Source: Chaetorhynchus papuensis
Taxonomy: Eukaryota; Chordata; Aves; Passeriformes; Rhipiduridae
Direction of reading: 5' to 3'
Length of the DNA: 64,000 nucleotides
NCBI GenBank assembly: GCA_013396525.1
Contig: VWYX01000012.1
Coordinates: 578,566 to 642,565, forward strand
In this document: in pieces, positions 12,401-25,165 of the stretch
Position numbering within the stretch: position 1 is the stretch's first letter
Layout of the letters: the number at the start of each line of letters is the position of its first letter
The notes under the pieces: generated by a model
Databases searched by the model: none
Seen by the model: only the letters and a program-made list of their open reading frames with translations
What the model was told of the DNA's origin: nothing
Position numbers and translations under genes: made by a program

Positions 12401-13466
12401 CTGATAGGGAATTTTTAGCCATCATTCCCCCAAGAAATCCCAAACAAGTAATGAAAAAATATCCTTTTAACTGCTTCTGTGAAAAACGTTGTTCTCAGAA
12501 ACTCTTTGGAGAAAATTAAAACCTACACTTCGTAAAATTTACCCTCCACTTTATATACATGCAACTTCTCTTCACCATTCCAATTATTTTTCTGCTTCTA
12601 CTCACAGGTCCCCTGGAACTAATAAATGTTACCTGCCAAAGCCGAATCTTAATCTGACTCCACCTGTTCTGAGTGAGAGACACAACATTCCAAATTTTAA
12701 TAGATTGTTTGTCAGTTCAAATTTACATCCACAAAACATTACAAGATGTGATGGAAATCTCCTACCTTTGCAAAGTCTCAGTGGGTTCCATCACAGGTGT
12801 CTGGCACTATTTTTTTTTTCACCCACATATTTTAGTCCGTGAAATGTACTTTGGGTCAAAACTTCTAAAAGAGATTTGTTGAATAGATTTTTTATTTCTA
12901 GGCATCTCCCCAGATGTCCACCTTCCAGTTTATTTCAAAGAGATTAGTTGAGCATTTTTCTGTGACCTCTCTGAGGTTTCTTGAGAGAGGACAAAAAACA
13001 GTGATGTCTCAGAGGTGATGTTTAGCCTCCCACTTTATGGCTGCCTGCCTCTGTGGTATCTGCTCCTGTTAAAAACTGAAAACTTTCATTTTTGCTCATA
13101 TATCATTTGTTCCCTTATGTTTGGGGCACACACATCAGTCCAGTGGAGACACACAGGCAGAGACAGAGGGGCAGCTGTCTAAATATTATTCAGGCAGCAG
13201 GAAGCTAAGCATGGAACCCATAGCTGTGTACAAGCTACTGCTGGAGCATGGGAAAAAGGACAGATATCCTGAGGACACAGTGGAAGAGAACATACAGTTA
13301 CTTGTAAATGCAAGGAAATATACAGTCAAAAAACAAAGTTACAGTGGCCTGAGCTCCTTATTACTTGTTCTTGAAATAGGTAAAGCTAGAAGGCATATGC
13401 TAATAGTGCTACAATGCGTCACTGCTATCAAACACCATTAACTGCTCAGACTTTTGAGGATGCAGT
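9432..13466. other. Non-coding AT-rich DNA; possible conserved block at 11.44-11.78 kb
   Basis: No gene is seen. Open frames of 69-117 codons (for example 12489-12842) have no recognisable family. At about 11440-11780 the sequence is non-repetitive and contains AT-rich factor-type motifs, including ATTTGCATAT near 11616. Such texture is seen in conserved non-coding elements, but only an alignment can show conservation. The frame at 13121-13441 (106 codons, hydrophilic N-terminal half) was looked at and left unassigned. Confidence 0.5.
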
Positions 13467-13948
13467 TGTTATGAATGGGTGATGTAGGTTTAAATCAGCT
13501 CTTGCCTTTTGCCCAGGCCTCTGGCAGCAGGCAGTTGCATTATTGAGGTGTCCAGCACCCCAGGATCCGCTCTTATTTGCAAGTTCTTTAATAATGGCTG
13601 ATTCAGTCTATTATAAAATGAATTATTTACTAATAGACACAAAACTAGCATACTTAAGACTTAAAATAGAGTATTACTACACAGGAATAAGACAAAAAGG
13701 GGATACTAGTCTAATACATGTGGGGTTAAAGGTACCATTAAATTTACAGCTAGTTAAGAAATAGTATAACTCAGGATCCAATGTTTCTTACCATCTTACT
13801 CCTCCAATCTTGGTGGAGTACACATCGAAAAATCCTCTCTTTCAGTTCCCGGGAAAGTGACCTGAAGTTGCGTCTTCGGGAATAAATCATCTTGCACATT
13901 CCCAAGGAGTGTGTAAGAGACTTCTGCCTCTGTGATAATTCGTGTGAA

Positions 13949-13957
13949 CTTTTATAG
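13949..13957 (-). promoter_or_regulatory. TATA box of the probable LTR
   Basis: The minus strand reads CTATAAAAG. Its placement between the presumed U3 part (to the right) and the R/U5 part (to the left) fits a retroviral promoter. Whether it is active cannot be told. Confidence 0.45.
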
Positions 13958-14075
13958 ACATAAGAACCATGTCTTTTGGTCACCGATGTTTATTTTCTTG
14001 TATCTCTTTCCACATCTGCTCTCACAGCAAGATGTGTACTCAGGGCTGGGGCTCAGACTCTCAGGTGCCTGGAGG

Positions 14076-14109
14076 TGACTCCTTGCTGGGCTCTCTGACT
14101 CCTTGCTGG
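14076..14109 (+). repeat. Short tandem repeat, 20-bp period
   Basis: TGACTCCTTGCTGG occurs at 14076-14089 and again from 14096. It lies in the presumed U3 portion of the minus-strand LTR, where short duplicated enhancer-like units are common. It may equally be chance. Confidence 0.6.
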
Positions 14110-17100
14110 CCTGTTAATCTGGCCTGAGTTATCTCTTCCAAATGCCCCAGCCATGAGAGAGAGGAGGATGTCCTGCCACAGTAGTCCTGTAGGCACTGGC
14201 ATGAAAAATTCTGGGCTTCTATTATTCCTGTCTTCTGAGTAACTGTCTTTTCAATACTGAGTTGTACTAATGCTGCAGTGGGAGTGCACTCTTGGATCAC
14301 ACATCAAAAAGTCCACACACACTGAAAATAATCCCAGTCACGGCAGTGTGATCACTGCTCATGTCAAGGTTTATCAGGCAGCATTTCTCATGCTTCATTG
14401 TTTTTCCTAACATAGGTATTTGCAAAAAAGTTCATTCAGGTGGAATTAGCTGGTTGCTTCACAATGTCTCTGATACAGGTGATATGGATATACATGATAC
14501 AAAGCATTACTTGCTTCAGAAGCAAGAGTGAAAAAAGGATCATAGAACACGAGCAGCTGACAAAGCCCCTAAAGACTCTTGGTGCTGCCCTCACTCTAAG
14601 TGATTTACTCTATCAGTCACTGCTAAATCTATCACCCTTTTAATGGACAACTTCTTTGCCTCTGAAATAGCTGACAAGCTTCATTTTTGATCAGGGCAAT
14701 ACCTAAAGTTTAATTTTGGATCTTATCAGTGCACATCTTATAGGTTGGTTATTTTTCCAGTCATATAGTTGAGTTTCCCAGAATTATTTTTATGCAAGCT
14801 GTGATAGACATCACCGTGATACTCATTATAAAAGCACTGAACTATTTTTTTTTAAAGCAATAATTAAAATTTTATAGCTTTATAAGTAATTAATTGCAAT
14901 TACAGCTTAGGATCAAAGACTCCCCGAGCAGAAGTCTTAGAAGTCACAGAACATACTAATTTTCTTAAGATCATATTGCCACTTATGGTATGCAAGCCTG
15001 ATGACAGCTGCCATCACTCCAATCCTGCCTACACAGATATGAAAAGGAAGTGCTAGAAATTAAGTTTTCTAACTTAAAGTTACTCCACCCTCCAGATATT
15101 CATATTTATCTCTGAAATATGTCATTTTTTCTGAAAGGTCTTACAATTGATTCTGCTCCTGCCATCTTTATCACAACAAGACAGATTCTAGAGGACGAAT
15201 TTTTAAGAGGTATCAAGGGATCATTTTCATTGCTCATTTTACAGTCCTAGTATATTTTCATTTATGGCTGACCAGGTATATTGAAAAAAGACTATAGAAA
15301 AGAAATGCTAAGTCCTCTCTTCCTGTGCAGTGTCAGCAAAATACAGCAAGTCCAATTCACCACAGTATAATCAAAGATCTTCTAATGACTCAGATTTCAT
15401 ATTGACAACCTCAGTTCCACCAGAAATACACATTTTTTAGCTTTTGTTATTAAAAAAAAAAAAGTGGACTATTTTTGTCAATAACTAAAATACAGGCTAA
15501 AATGTGGCAAAACCTCAAAGCCCTCATTTTCAGGTGATGAGCAATCTCCAAAAATAAAATTTGTACATTTGTAAATAAGACTGAAAATTATGTTACCCAA
15601 ACTAGAAGCATAGAGGAATGTGGCCCTAAAAACATAGAGACCATTGTTTAAATATTTAGCTCAATTCTTTCAGGCTGATCAATAGCAAATTCATTAAAAA
15701 CTAAAGATTTTTCTCTAAAGGAGCTAGACTTCATTTTACAGAAATCATTGAAGTACCATTTAAAATGTTAAAGGCTTTTAGGAGAATTGCCCTGTATTGC
15801 ATTTGGTATTTAAAAACATTCAACTTTTACATCCCAGTGATTTATAGTTTTTGTTGATGTAGTGCAAGAGAGGCCCCAAAGCTAGGTATGAGTAAGCTTT
15901 TCCTTTTTCCTCTTTGATTGCTATTTCTTGGTTAGAGCTCTTCTACTTTAGTAAAAACCCACCATTTTTGTAAAAGCACTCTCAAACTATTTACAATAAC
16001 AAGTAGACTTGAAATCTCTTCTTCTTAATCTATCTTTATTTGCCCTATAAAAATAATGGCACGATGCATACAGTCTGATATATTTACATAAATCAGACTC
16101 CTGAAAGCTTCTCCTGATAATTAAATAGGATATAATTGCTTCCTAATTAAGCTTAACCTTCCCAATCTCCAGAAGAAGTAATTTCAATAAGTTAATAACC
16201 AAATGAAAACAATTTTAGTGTATATGATCATGAAAATTTTACATACATAGATGTTGAAACTTTACAAAGAGAAGACTGAATAAACAAATTTAATTTACCT
16301 TTATCAAGTGCTTTTCCTTGAATATCAATTTGGTCTTTATTAAAAACCTGTCATTTCTTATTGGGATGAATGGTACTTTGCTTTTGAATTTAATTTTTGA
16401 AATATCTTCCCAATTATTCTTTCATCCACTAGATGATTTAGTTACGCCTTATTAGCAGATAATTTTGCACTGGAGTTTGAGGCACCTTATAACCTGTATT
16501 TATTACTTGGATTGTCTCTGAGAAGGTGACACTTCCATGGAGTTTGCAATTAGTGCAGTATGTTATACAGGCTTGTGAGCTACTGAATTCTTCTTGGTAC
16601 TCTGCACTCGCTGTGACTGTCTGATTTGCTTTGCAGCCCTTAATTTTACCCCCACAGATTACTTTTCTGTTAGTCCATCAGCCTTTTTCATGCTTTTATT
16701 CCTGCTTCCATGACCTCTGCTGGTATTTGCCTCATATTGCAGCACATTTAGCTGGATCCAATGGCATGCCACAGGACATGGCAAACACATATTAGTCTTC
16801 TGTTATGAGATTCTTGTTAAAGGAACCCCACACCACACATCTCTTTCATTCAAATTTCCATTCATCAAGTGACAGAACTGATACCAGCTCTCTATTCTCC
16901 GGCATGGCTCTGCATTATTTGTTTCCCACCTACTTCTTATGGCATTTTAACTATTTATACACATATTACTAACCACATACCCTTCCATCCACAGCATCCT
17001 TGCTCTTCTTACACTGGTGTATAGATTCTGATTTTGGCTTCCCAGCAGGTTTCGGAGGACATAGTGATTATGTTCTGATCTCTCACTTGGTACCCCTCAG

Positions 17101-18809
17101 ACTCACTAAACGAACACTAATGTGTCTCATTCAGTGAAAGCCCAGAGCATTGCCAGAGTGGAGAGCAGGTAATGCTTGATGATGCTTCACCAGTGGTAAA
17201 GCAAACCACTGATTAAAAAAAGACAGAAAAAGACCTCAGAGAAAGAACAGAATAGACATGTTGCATGACCTTGAAGAAGAGACAAAAAATTAAAGATTTG
17301 GGTTCTAAGACCTTGCCAGAAAATAACTTAAAATAAGAAAAAGAAACCATTGTATGATTTCTAGTTGTAAGAAGGACTAAAAAACCCTATATTCCTTTAA
17401 ATTGTCTATGTGCCAGATCAATCATCTTTTTACTTAGTCTTAAATATTGCTACTTATGCAAGAAGCTTTTTTCAGTGTAACTGACAAGAAGAGCAACTGA
17501 GGGTGTACAAGGAGCTGGATGTCACATACAGAAGAAAAAGGGATGGCCAGGTAGGGACAAGAGAGAAGAGATTCATTGTAGAATGGTAAGATAACACGAC
17601 AACACCAGGGATACACATACAGGCATTACGTTCCCAAAGATTGAGATGGCATAACTCTGTCTTGTTAAAGCACAGGAAATTCTTGCAAGGCATTTTTGAA
17701 AATGAAATGCTAATCACATAGTTCAAATATATTTTTCTGTTGCTTATTTAAATTTATAAAATCTACTGATATAAAAACACCTAGTATATCAAAAGCTATT
17801 GAGTAAGATTTGAGGAATACTGAATAAGATTTCAGGAACATGAGGTTCTGTTCTGTTATTAATGTTGTTTAAATGAGCCACTTCCTTTCTCAGTACTGTT
17901 CTTGACCCTGTTTCAAGCCTACTCTTGTGATTTCCAGTTGCCTGGTTTATACATAAATTGCAAGAATTGTGGGAACTGCATCTTCCATGGGGCTGCACCT
18001 CACCCTAAAACACAGTATAGTTTTCCATGAGAACTAAAATTCTGACTCTTAAAAAAATAACAATAAATTTTTGTTGCAAGGCTACCAATTAGCTCCATGT
18101 ACAAGCTGTAATTATTATTCACGTGCTCGTTGGATCTTAAAACTCACTTTATGCAGACTGTTTCTAAAATAGAATGATACTGCCTTTTATCGTTTAAACT
18201 CGATCTTGGTCCTAGATCTGCCTTGGCACTGTGACTCTTCTATCTCAACCAGTTAGTTAGATTTGGCAGTATTTGAGGTGATATGAAATAATAATAATCA
18301 GCAGTTTGAAAATCAAGTATAACAGGTTTAAAGGAAGATACTAACAATCATTTACTACAGCAAGAAAAACACAGTCTCATTTGAACCAATGGTTTAGCAA
18401 TACTCTTAAGAGTTGTACATAGAGTATAAGCACTATTTTAGTGCTTTCGTGCTTAAGTTAGAGACAATTTTCTTTCTTAATTTAAGTGATAAACACACAT
18501 GGAACAATTGCTGTGTGACACAATAGGCTTTGGCATGTGTGCCTCCAGTCAGTGGAAATTAAAAAAGATGTCTGAGTTATCATGTAACAAGATAACATTA
18601 GAAGTCACACAAATAGAAGCAACCTAACAATAACTACAGAAAAATATAAAGATTTAAAGCATTCAGAAAGCTGCTTGAAAACAAATCAAAGTTGCTATTC
18701 TTGAATTCTGCCTTAAATTAGCCTTTTCTCTTGCTTTAACTCCAACTGCAGAATTTTCTACTCTGTTCTGCCATATACACACACATACACACATCTGCTG
18801 TGTGTCTGC

Positions 18810-19040
18810 TAACATATGGCGTCGCACTAATTAATTGCTAGCAATCAGCCAGGCTCCTACTGCTCATATCAAAGCGAGTAACATCCAGAATATTTCACAA
18901 TAATGATCATTTTACAGATTCATTGAAGTAGCCACTGTTTGGTCAGAAAGCAGCTGTTCATGAGAGAAATGCAATAATTATGTCATCATTTAAACCTGGG
19001 TCTGTTTTAATATATTGCAGGTTCACTGTTACATAAAAGG
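18810..19040. other. Candidate conserved non-coding element
   Basis: This stretch is non-repetitive and of mixed composition. It has several homeodomain-type and bZIP-type motifs close together: CTAATTAATTG near 18827, AATGATCATT near 18902, and TTATGTCATCA near 18977. Such clustering is typical of developmental enhancers in gene deserts. This is inference from texture; conservation is not visible in a single sequence. Confidence 0.25.
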
Positions 19041-22000
19041 GAAACATCAGAATAAGTGCATGTCAATAAATATCTGGGCATGTCAAAAAATACCTCTAGT
19101 AGTTTAGGAACCTGGCCCCACTGATGAAAGCAGACGTGTGGAAAGCACTGGGACAATTCAAGTCCAATAAATTTTCAACACAACATTTTAAAAGGGATAT
19201 GGTTTAGTGCTTATATTCTACTTCTTTTCCTAGTAATGAAGCTACTGAAATGCTCATTTTTTATCACTGGCCACAAAAGTTACTTCTGCACGGCCTTTTC
19301 GGTATTGTGTAATGTCATGTGGCTCTCCCAGTTCTCAATGTGAAGTAGATTTGGTGGTGACAGAGTAACTCCTTTCTTCTGCTGGTGGGTTCATCCTACC
19401 GAGCAGCAGTTCCAGAGCTACTTGCTAAGTGACATAGTTGGGAACTCATACGACAGAGCACAGATCTCATCCCAGTCCAATATGAACATATAGTACTGGA
19501 GGCAGCATGGCCCTCTTCACACTTTCTCATTCCTGGATTTTCCAAATCAAGGCACAGTTACAATAGTAACAGCCTGAAACCCTCGAGAGGGTAAGAAAGC
19601 AGTTGTGGGCTCTGTTCCATGGATTCAAAAGTGTAAGTTCTGGTTCCTAATATATTTTTTGGATAACATCTATATATGACCCCTGCTTATGTGTTTAGGT
19701 ATTCATGGCATATGAGGAAAATTTAACTTCCTCTGAACTGACTTTATGGGTGATTCTGTGTCTGTACAAGTAGACTAAGAAAGGGTCCATGCACATGCCC
19801 AGGGATCTGCATGCAGCCAGCTACTTAATTGTATTCAGATTTGTTTCAACATGGGACACCAAATAAAACCACAGCTTCATTCAGATTTAATTTAACTTGC
19901 ATATAGAATTTTGAAGCTCTGTCTAATATATGGAAGAACCCAGATATCATAGAGACCTGTGTGAGACTGAGCAGGCAGCATAGGATGAATCATTCTATAT
20001 GCAAACATTTCAAACCATTGACAAAGTAGCCACTGACAAAGAAACAGAAAAACAAATAGGGGTTATCAGAAGTAAATCAAGAAATATGGTACTAAAGTCT
20101 GTCAAGCCATTATTTGAACTAATACCACAGACTGGTATGAAATAAAGGAAATTATTCAGAAGTACTTAAAAGAAAAACAGTTTTAACCAGCAAAGAAAAA
20201 AAAAAAAACAACTTGATAAGAAAGATACTTCCTGGCCACATAATATATCTATTCCTTGGTCACATAAAGTGTGGTATCCCAGCCCTGAAGGGCAAGCAAC
20301 AGTAGAAAGTCAGGACCACAGCAGTGACATGTTACAGAATTGTGAGAGCATGTGTTGGTGTAACCCAGCTCAGAAACAACTTCTGCAGATATGACCATGA
20401 CATTTGATAAAGCAATTACCTATAGATTTCAGAACTGCATGAAATTTGCCACTCTCAGGGTCAAAATAGAAGGACTTTCCAAGATGAGAATGAATACCAA
20501 GATTAAGCCTCCAAAATTGTGTTTTCAAGGGGAAACACAATATTCTTTTAATAAGAAAAGCTATTTAATTCTATTGTCTGCTCCTCAATGTCTCACTTGG
20601 CAGCATCTTTTAATATAAAACATTTTTCATTGTGCAAAATAGTCTGTGTCTGTATCTTATGACAAATTCTAGCTAAATATAAACTTTACCACTTGCAATT
20701 GAAGGTTTTATTAATAGTAGAATTAACATGACTTTAATCATAGCACCAACGTTATAATTATGAATATTTTATGACTAAACAGTTTTCAGAGGAGTAATAT
20801 GATAACCAAAACTATTAATTATGGAAAGCAGTGAATTACAGACAAGTAGAAGAATTGCCTTTAGAATTAGAACACAGTTACTGAACATAATTGATAAGAT
20901 ACAATAGTCTTAAATAAGCTTTGAGATTTGTATTGTTTTTCTTTTAAATGATGCAAATCCCTTGGCAGCTAAGTAATGCAATACATAGATAAGAAGTGTG
21001 ACACAAAGAACAGTCACCATAAGGAAGGGCTTAAAAATTGAATGAAAGTGCTGCTCAGACTTCAGGAAGGTGAGCTTGCTCTGTTCCAAAGATCACATTT
21101 CCTTTGAGTCTAACTGAATCAAAGATAGTACCTTTGGGAACTTGAAGAGAAAGAAGAAAAAAGAGAAATGCCAGTCTATGAACTAAGGCCCATCCACTGT
21201 TGTAAAATATGGAGTGATTACGTAAGGAATGAAAAATGTCAACAATCAAAAGATCAAGTTCAGGCAAAATAGCAAGTACCAGTGGACTGCAGTTCTGTCC
21301 CCACCTGCTGCTTAAAGCCAAAGCCTTGGTGTTATACAGTTCAATGCAAGCTCCTGCTGTAAAACCCGTTTAGGTTAATCCATGATCCTCATTTATCTTC
21401 ATATTTTGACATTGGTGTTCTCAATAGCCTAGATGTTTCATGTTAGTCTGAGTTGGGGCATTAACACTTACACCTATCTTACCAGAATCTGCAAATTGTT
21501 CAATATTTAATAGGATTCATTAATGCTACAGGACTAAATGTGAATTCAACCCTGGCAGTTTTAGAAAGAAACTTCTCAAACACTGTGACTAAAGCCTGTT
21601 TCCCAGGACTTCAAGGCAGCCATCTGTAAAAAAAGCCTGTTTGATTTTGAAAACTTAATGTTTTTTCCTAATTCCCAGCTCCACCTATAGCCATCCCATG
21701 AAAACCTCTAACTAAAGTCCTTTCTAGCCTCCAAAAAAAAGTGTAGTATGGTATGGGCAGCTGATCTGAAATAGATGAGAGCCAAACTTGAACCTTCACT
21801 GGAGGCTTGAATTACTGTTTTTTCCATGCAATGTCCCTTCATCACTCTAATTCCCATTCACAAACACCAAGGCCAAAACACACCAAAACACCAAGGCTCA
21901 CATTTTTCACCACCAACTCCCACTTAATAATTATTTTCCTCTCCCTTCCTGCTTTCAGTCTCTCTGAGAAAAGCAACACAAGGAAGCCTGCAAAGTAACA

Positions 22001-23254
22001 GGAAATAATATATCAAGCAGATTCAATAAGATATATGTCTATTCCTCATTCTCTCTCTGCCCAGCTCTCTCATTCATCTCACATTCACATTCTGTACTTT
22101 TTATGCACTGTACAGAATACACTTGTTTTTAAAAGAACTTACTGTTATTTACTCACTGACAGTATATAATCAACATCTGCTGTATGACTCAAGGCTGCCC
22201 TGCAGAAATTAGGGCACTTCTATTTGTATGTGTGGGCCCTATTGATCAGAGCTGCATGTTATTACTTATATTTGCTCTTCTCATTCTCACTGTCTTGTAA
22301 ATGGAAAAAACCAATTACAAATACATTATCTATTGTAAAAACAATTGAACCAAGTGTCATGGATGTGGGACCTGCAATATAATTGCCACTACATTAAAAA
22401 AATAGTTTCTCATTAAGAAAAAAAGATACAACATTTATTTGTAACAGAAAATGTAGTGAATGGTGCCACAAGGTATCTTACACTTCCCTAAGCTGATTTT
22501 GTTCAATTTACCACCTAATATTAGAGCAGTGTAAAATGGACTTAACATACCTAAATATGTCTGAGTTTGGAGTTGATTTTTTGTTGTTGTTGTTTCAGGT
22601 TTTTTTATATTTTTTTTAATTCGGAATTGTACATTTTTAGTAGCAGAATGTGATGATCATAATATCGATCATAATATAGAACTAGATCCAAATATACACA
22701 TATTTGTAACTTCTTTCTACAAAAACAAATCTCTGCAAAACAGTTTGAGACAGAAAAAAGGATATTATCATTGCACAAAAAATTATTACAAAGTCTTTCA
22801 GAATTAGGTCACTTTTAAGTGAACCATGCGTAATATTCCAAGCCAGCACATTCTTTGGAATTTAAACTGCTGTCAACTTATCTCAGTAAGTATAAATTAA
22901 GGAAGACAAGCTGGCAGAGGGTGAGAACTTAATCATATTTTTTAGCTACTGTCAATTACTGTCAATAGAAATTCAGAGCTGAAGTCAAACTTTTAAAAGT
23001 TAAGCTCACAGCTGCTATGTCAAGGAAGTGACCTGAATATGCCATCATGATCTTTCCTCATCCCAGGAGGCCAATAAATGTTATGCCTAAACAAGGAAGG
23101 AGACTCTCTTTTTTCACACAGTAGTTCCCCATAATTAACTTCAGTGGACCCAGAGACACTGAAGGCTTGAACTAAGCTTTCAAAAGTGCCATCACAGCAG
23201 CAGTAGGGGTCAAGAGTTCTTGGTTAGAAGCTCTGCCTGAAGACTATAGCATAG

Positions 23255-23464
23255 CCAAAGGAAAATGTGTCTGTGAATGATCTTTCTAAAGTTCTTTTAA
23301 GAGACTTTTACCAGTCTACAGGAAGATACTACTTTAATACACTGAAAGTGCTGTTTGGAATCATGAGTTTATCCATGGCCACAGTTGTGCTTCTGGTTCC
23401 AGTAATTGGAATTCTGTGCAATTCATACTGTTCTACTGACGGGGTCGAGTTTGAAGAGAACTAA
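23255..23464 (+). other. Unassigned 69-codon open frame with a membrane-segment-like stretch
   Basis: The frame runs from just after a stop at 23252-23254 to TAA at 23462-23464. Its only ATG codons are internal, at about 23363 and 23375. The N-terminal half is polar, with an aromatic-rich part (FYQSTGRYYF). It is followed by about 23 hydrophobic residues (VLFGIMSLSMATVVLLVPVI and on), then a short acidic tail. This pattern looks more protein-like than its neighbours. However, no upstream exon, clear splice acceptor or family match can be seen. It could be the last exon of a gene, a decayed pseudogene piece, or chance. Confidence 0.25.
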
Positions 23465-25084
23465 ACATAGCATGTATAATATACCATTAGCATTTTTAAA
23501 TGAGGTAACTCTGAGGGGATAAAAAAGTCAAGTTTCCTGAAAGGAAAGCAAACAGATTGAAGGACCTGGCTCTCAACATTTAATATGACTCTCCCAATGA
23601 AAGAAAAGTTTATACAGGTAGCTCCTGTGCTTGTGCATGTAAAAATGATTTACAAAGATTTGCCAGAGGCACATATGACTGCCTAAGCAGGTTTTTTTTC
23701 CACAGATGAAGGGGGTTTAATTACCATGTGTTCCTTAGTTAAGCAAGTGAGAGCAAAAACATCACCTGGTTGTCTACTCCCTTCTTTTCTGACATTCACA
23801 ATCTAGGAAAAGTATTCCACTGGCATCCTTATACTTTCTCACCTCAGAAGTTGTGATTCTAACTTCTCTGTAACTGCAACTATTCCTTCTCTGCCTGACC
23901 TATGTCACCATTTTAAGTTCAGTGCAAATCTAGCTATGCTATTGACAGTGCCAGTTATGTCAATCTTTTACTCATAGTGGTATGAGATCATGTAATACAG
24001 GGCTTTGTCTTCAAGTATCCCTTGCTGTCAACCATGAAAACCTGGATGCAAAGTTTGTACTTAAAGAGAAATTAATTGTCTGGCAAATACAACTCTGAGA
24101 AAGGAAAACCAGGAGAATGTTCTCCACTATGTTGCATATTCTGGGCAACAAAACCTGGAATAAACCCCTTTAAAACTGTCATTTTGGGATGAACTAGAAT
24201 GCTAGGAATCTTAAGTGTTTGGGGAACTGGTTACATAGACTAATATAAAACTTGGGTTGAATTCACCTTAAGCTCCATATCATCTGTTTCAGTCATAGAC
24301 TCAGAAAATAGTATCCCAAACCACCTACAAACTCAAGGTCAAGTTCGGTGAGAACCAGAGCAAAGCAATAAAAGTAATCATGTCTCTTCCAGATGACAGC
24401 CTGCCAAAGCTTATTTATTCATATTATCTTGGCATCTAATGGATTTATGAGCATCAAGGTTGTCTGAGCACAAAGACATCAGAATAGAACCATAAGGAAG
24501 AGTTGAAATAGCACAAGAGCTCTGAGGGCCATTCAGTGATGGGGAAGGGTGGGTCTGAAGAGCAAGTGACCAGCAGCTGGGCAGGGACCAGCAACCAGGG
24601 AGACCCCACTGTGTGCAGGTGTGGGAACTCCAGTGAAGTTCAAGTTAATGTGGCCACTGAGTAGGATCAGGGATATACAGAAAAAGGGTGTTCCTCTGAT
24701 TATCAGCCTGCAGACCCAGGATTAAGCTACTCACACTGTGTGTGTTTATGTGGATGTGGCGGCAGTGGCCGCTACCACCCAGGTGGCAGGTGAGCCACGG
24801 GGACAGAATGCAGCCTTAAATACCTGGTGGGCTGGCTCGGAAGTTTAAACTCTCCCCAGGCTATGATGAGCATTCTTAGTCCTTTGCCCGGTTTTGTAGA
24901 CTGTCAATCATTGTTTCCCCTCCCTGTTTTATGTATATATTCTTTAATATGTATTACCCTCTTGAATATGTATGTGTTCTAGAAAGTTCTTAGTTCTCCG
25001 ATGCCCCACTGGTCCCTTTCTCCCTGCTCCCACCTTCCCCCGGATTAGTCAGTTTGTATTCTCCCCTCCCCTTTGCCCGAGCCT

Positions 25085-25110
25085 GATTGGTTGCCTGTAT
25101 CCCTATAAAA
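25085..25110 (+). promoter_or_regulatory. LTR promoter: inverted CCAAT motif and TATA box
   Basis: GATTGG at 25085-25090 is CCAAT read on the other strand, and CTATAAAA at about 25103-25110 is a good TATA box. Their spacing and position upstream of the poly(A) signal fit a retroviral U3 promoter. Both motifs look intact, so this LTR could still drive transcription to the right. Confidence 0.7.
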
Positions 25111-25159
25111 CCCTTGGACCCTCCCTTGTTAACGTCTTTTGTCCTCAGACCCTCCGAGG

Positions 25160-25165
25160 AATAAA
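25160..25165 (+). terminator. LTR poly(A) signal AATAAA
   Basis: The hexamer lies about 50 bases after the TATA box, so it falls in or just before the R region. It is followed by a T-rich stretch (TTCTGTTGGTTTGCTGG) that could serve as the downstream element. This is the usual arrangement in short-R retroviral LTRs. Confidence 0.7.

Larger units (their letters stand above)
13467..14273 (-). mobile_element. Probable avian retroviral LTR on the minus strand
   Basis: On the minus strand a TATA box, CTATAAAAG, lies at 13949-13957. About 360 bases downstream there is a possible poly(A) signal, ATTAAA (about 13585-13590). The presumed 3' end reads CCCATTCATAACA, closing on CA at 13467. TGCAGT occurs just outside this end (13461-13466) and again at 14274-14279. 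If these are target-site duplications, the element spans 13467-14273; the upstream end would then be GC where TG is expected, so the right boundary is doubtful. A splice-donor-like ATGGTAAGA lies in the transcribed part. The texture resembles songbird LTRs I know, but I cannot name the family. Open frames here are LTR sequence, not genes. Confidence 0.5.
14274..24736. other. Long gene-free AT-rich stretch
   Basis: Over ten kilobases with only short open frames. Within it I note 12-base A tracts near 15452 and 20197, a short CA-type microsatellite near 18776-18795, and a possible conserved block at about 18810-19040. A 24-bp-spaced duplication of AACACCAAGGC lies at 21863-21897, and one membrane-segment-like open frame at 23255-23464. 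The last 200 bases before the solo LTR (about 24530-24736) are GC-richer and unassigned. Sequence resembling an exon with splice signals near 17048-17169 carries stops in all frames. Confidence 0.55.

Noticed and set aside
13121..13441. Plus-strand open frame of 106 codons, hydrophilic
   Set aside because: It has a plausible residue mix but no recognised family, and it sits just beside a probable LTR. Not enough to call a gene.
17048..17169. Exon-like stretch with acceptor-like TTCCCAG and donor-like CAGGTAATG
   Set aside because: All three frames contain a stop, so it is not a coding exon. A non-coding RNA exon cannot be judged from sequence alone.
18770..18800. CA-type microsatellite
   Set aside because: The repeats are interrupted and only a few units long; it is noted in the regional entry and not worth a separate feature.
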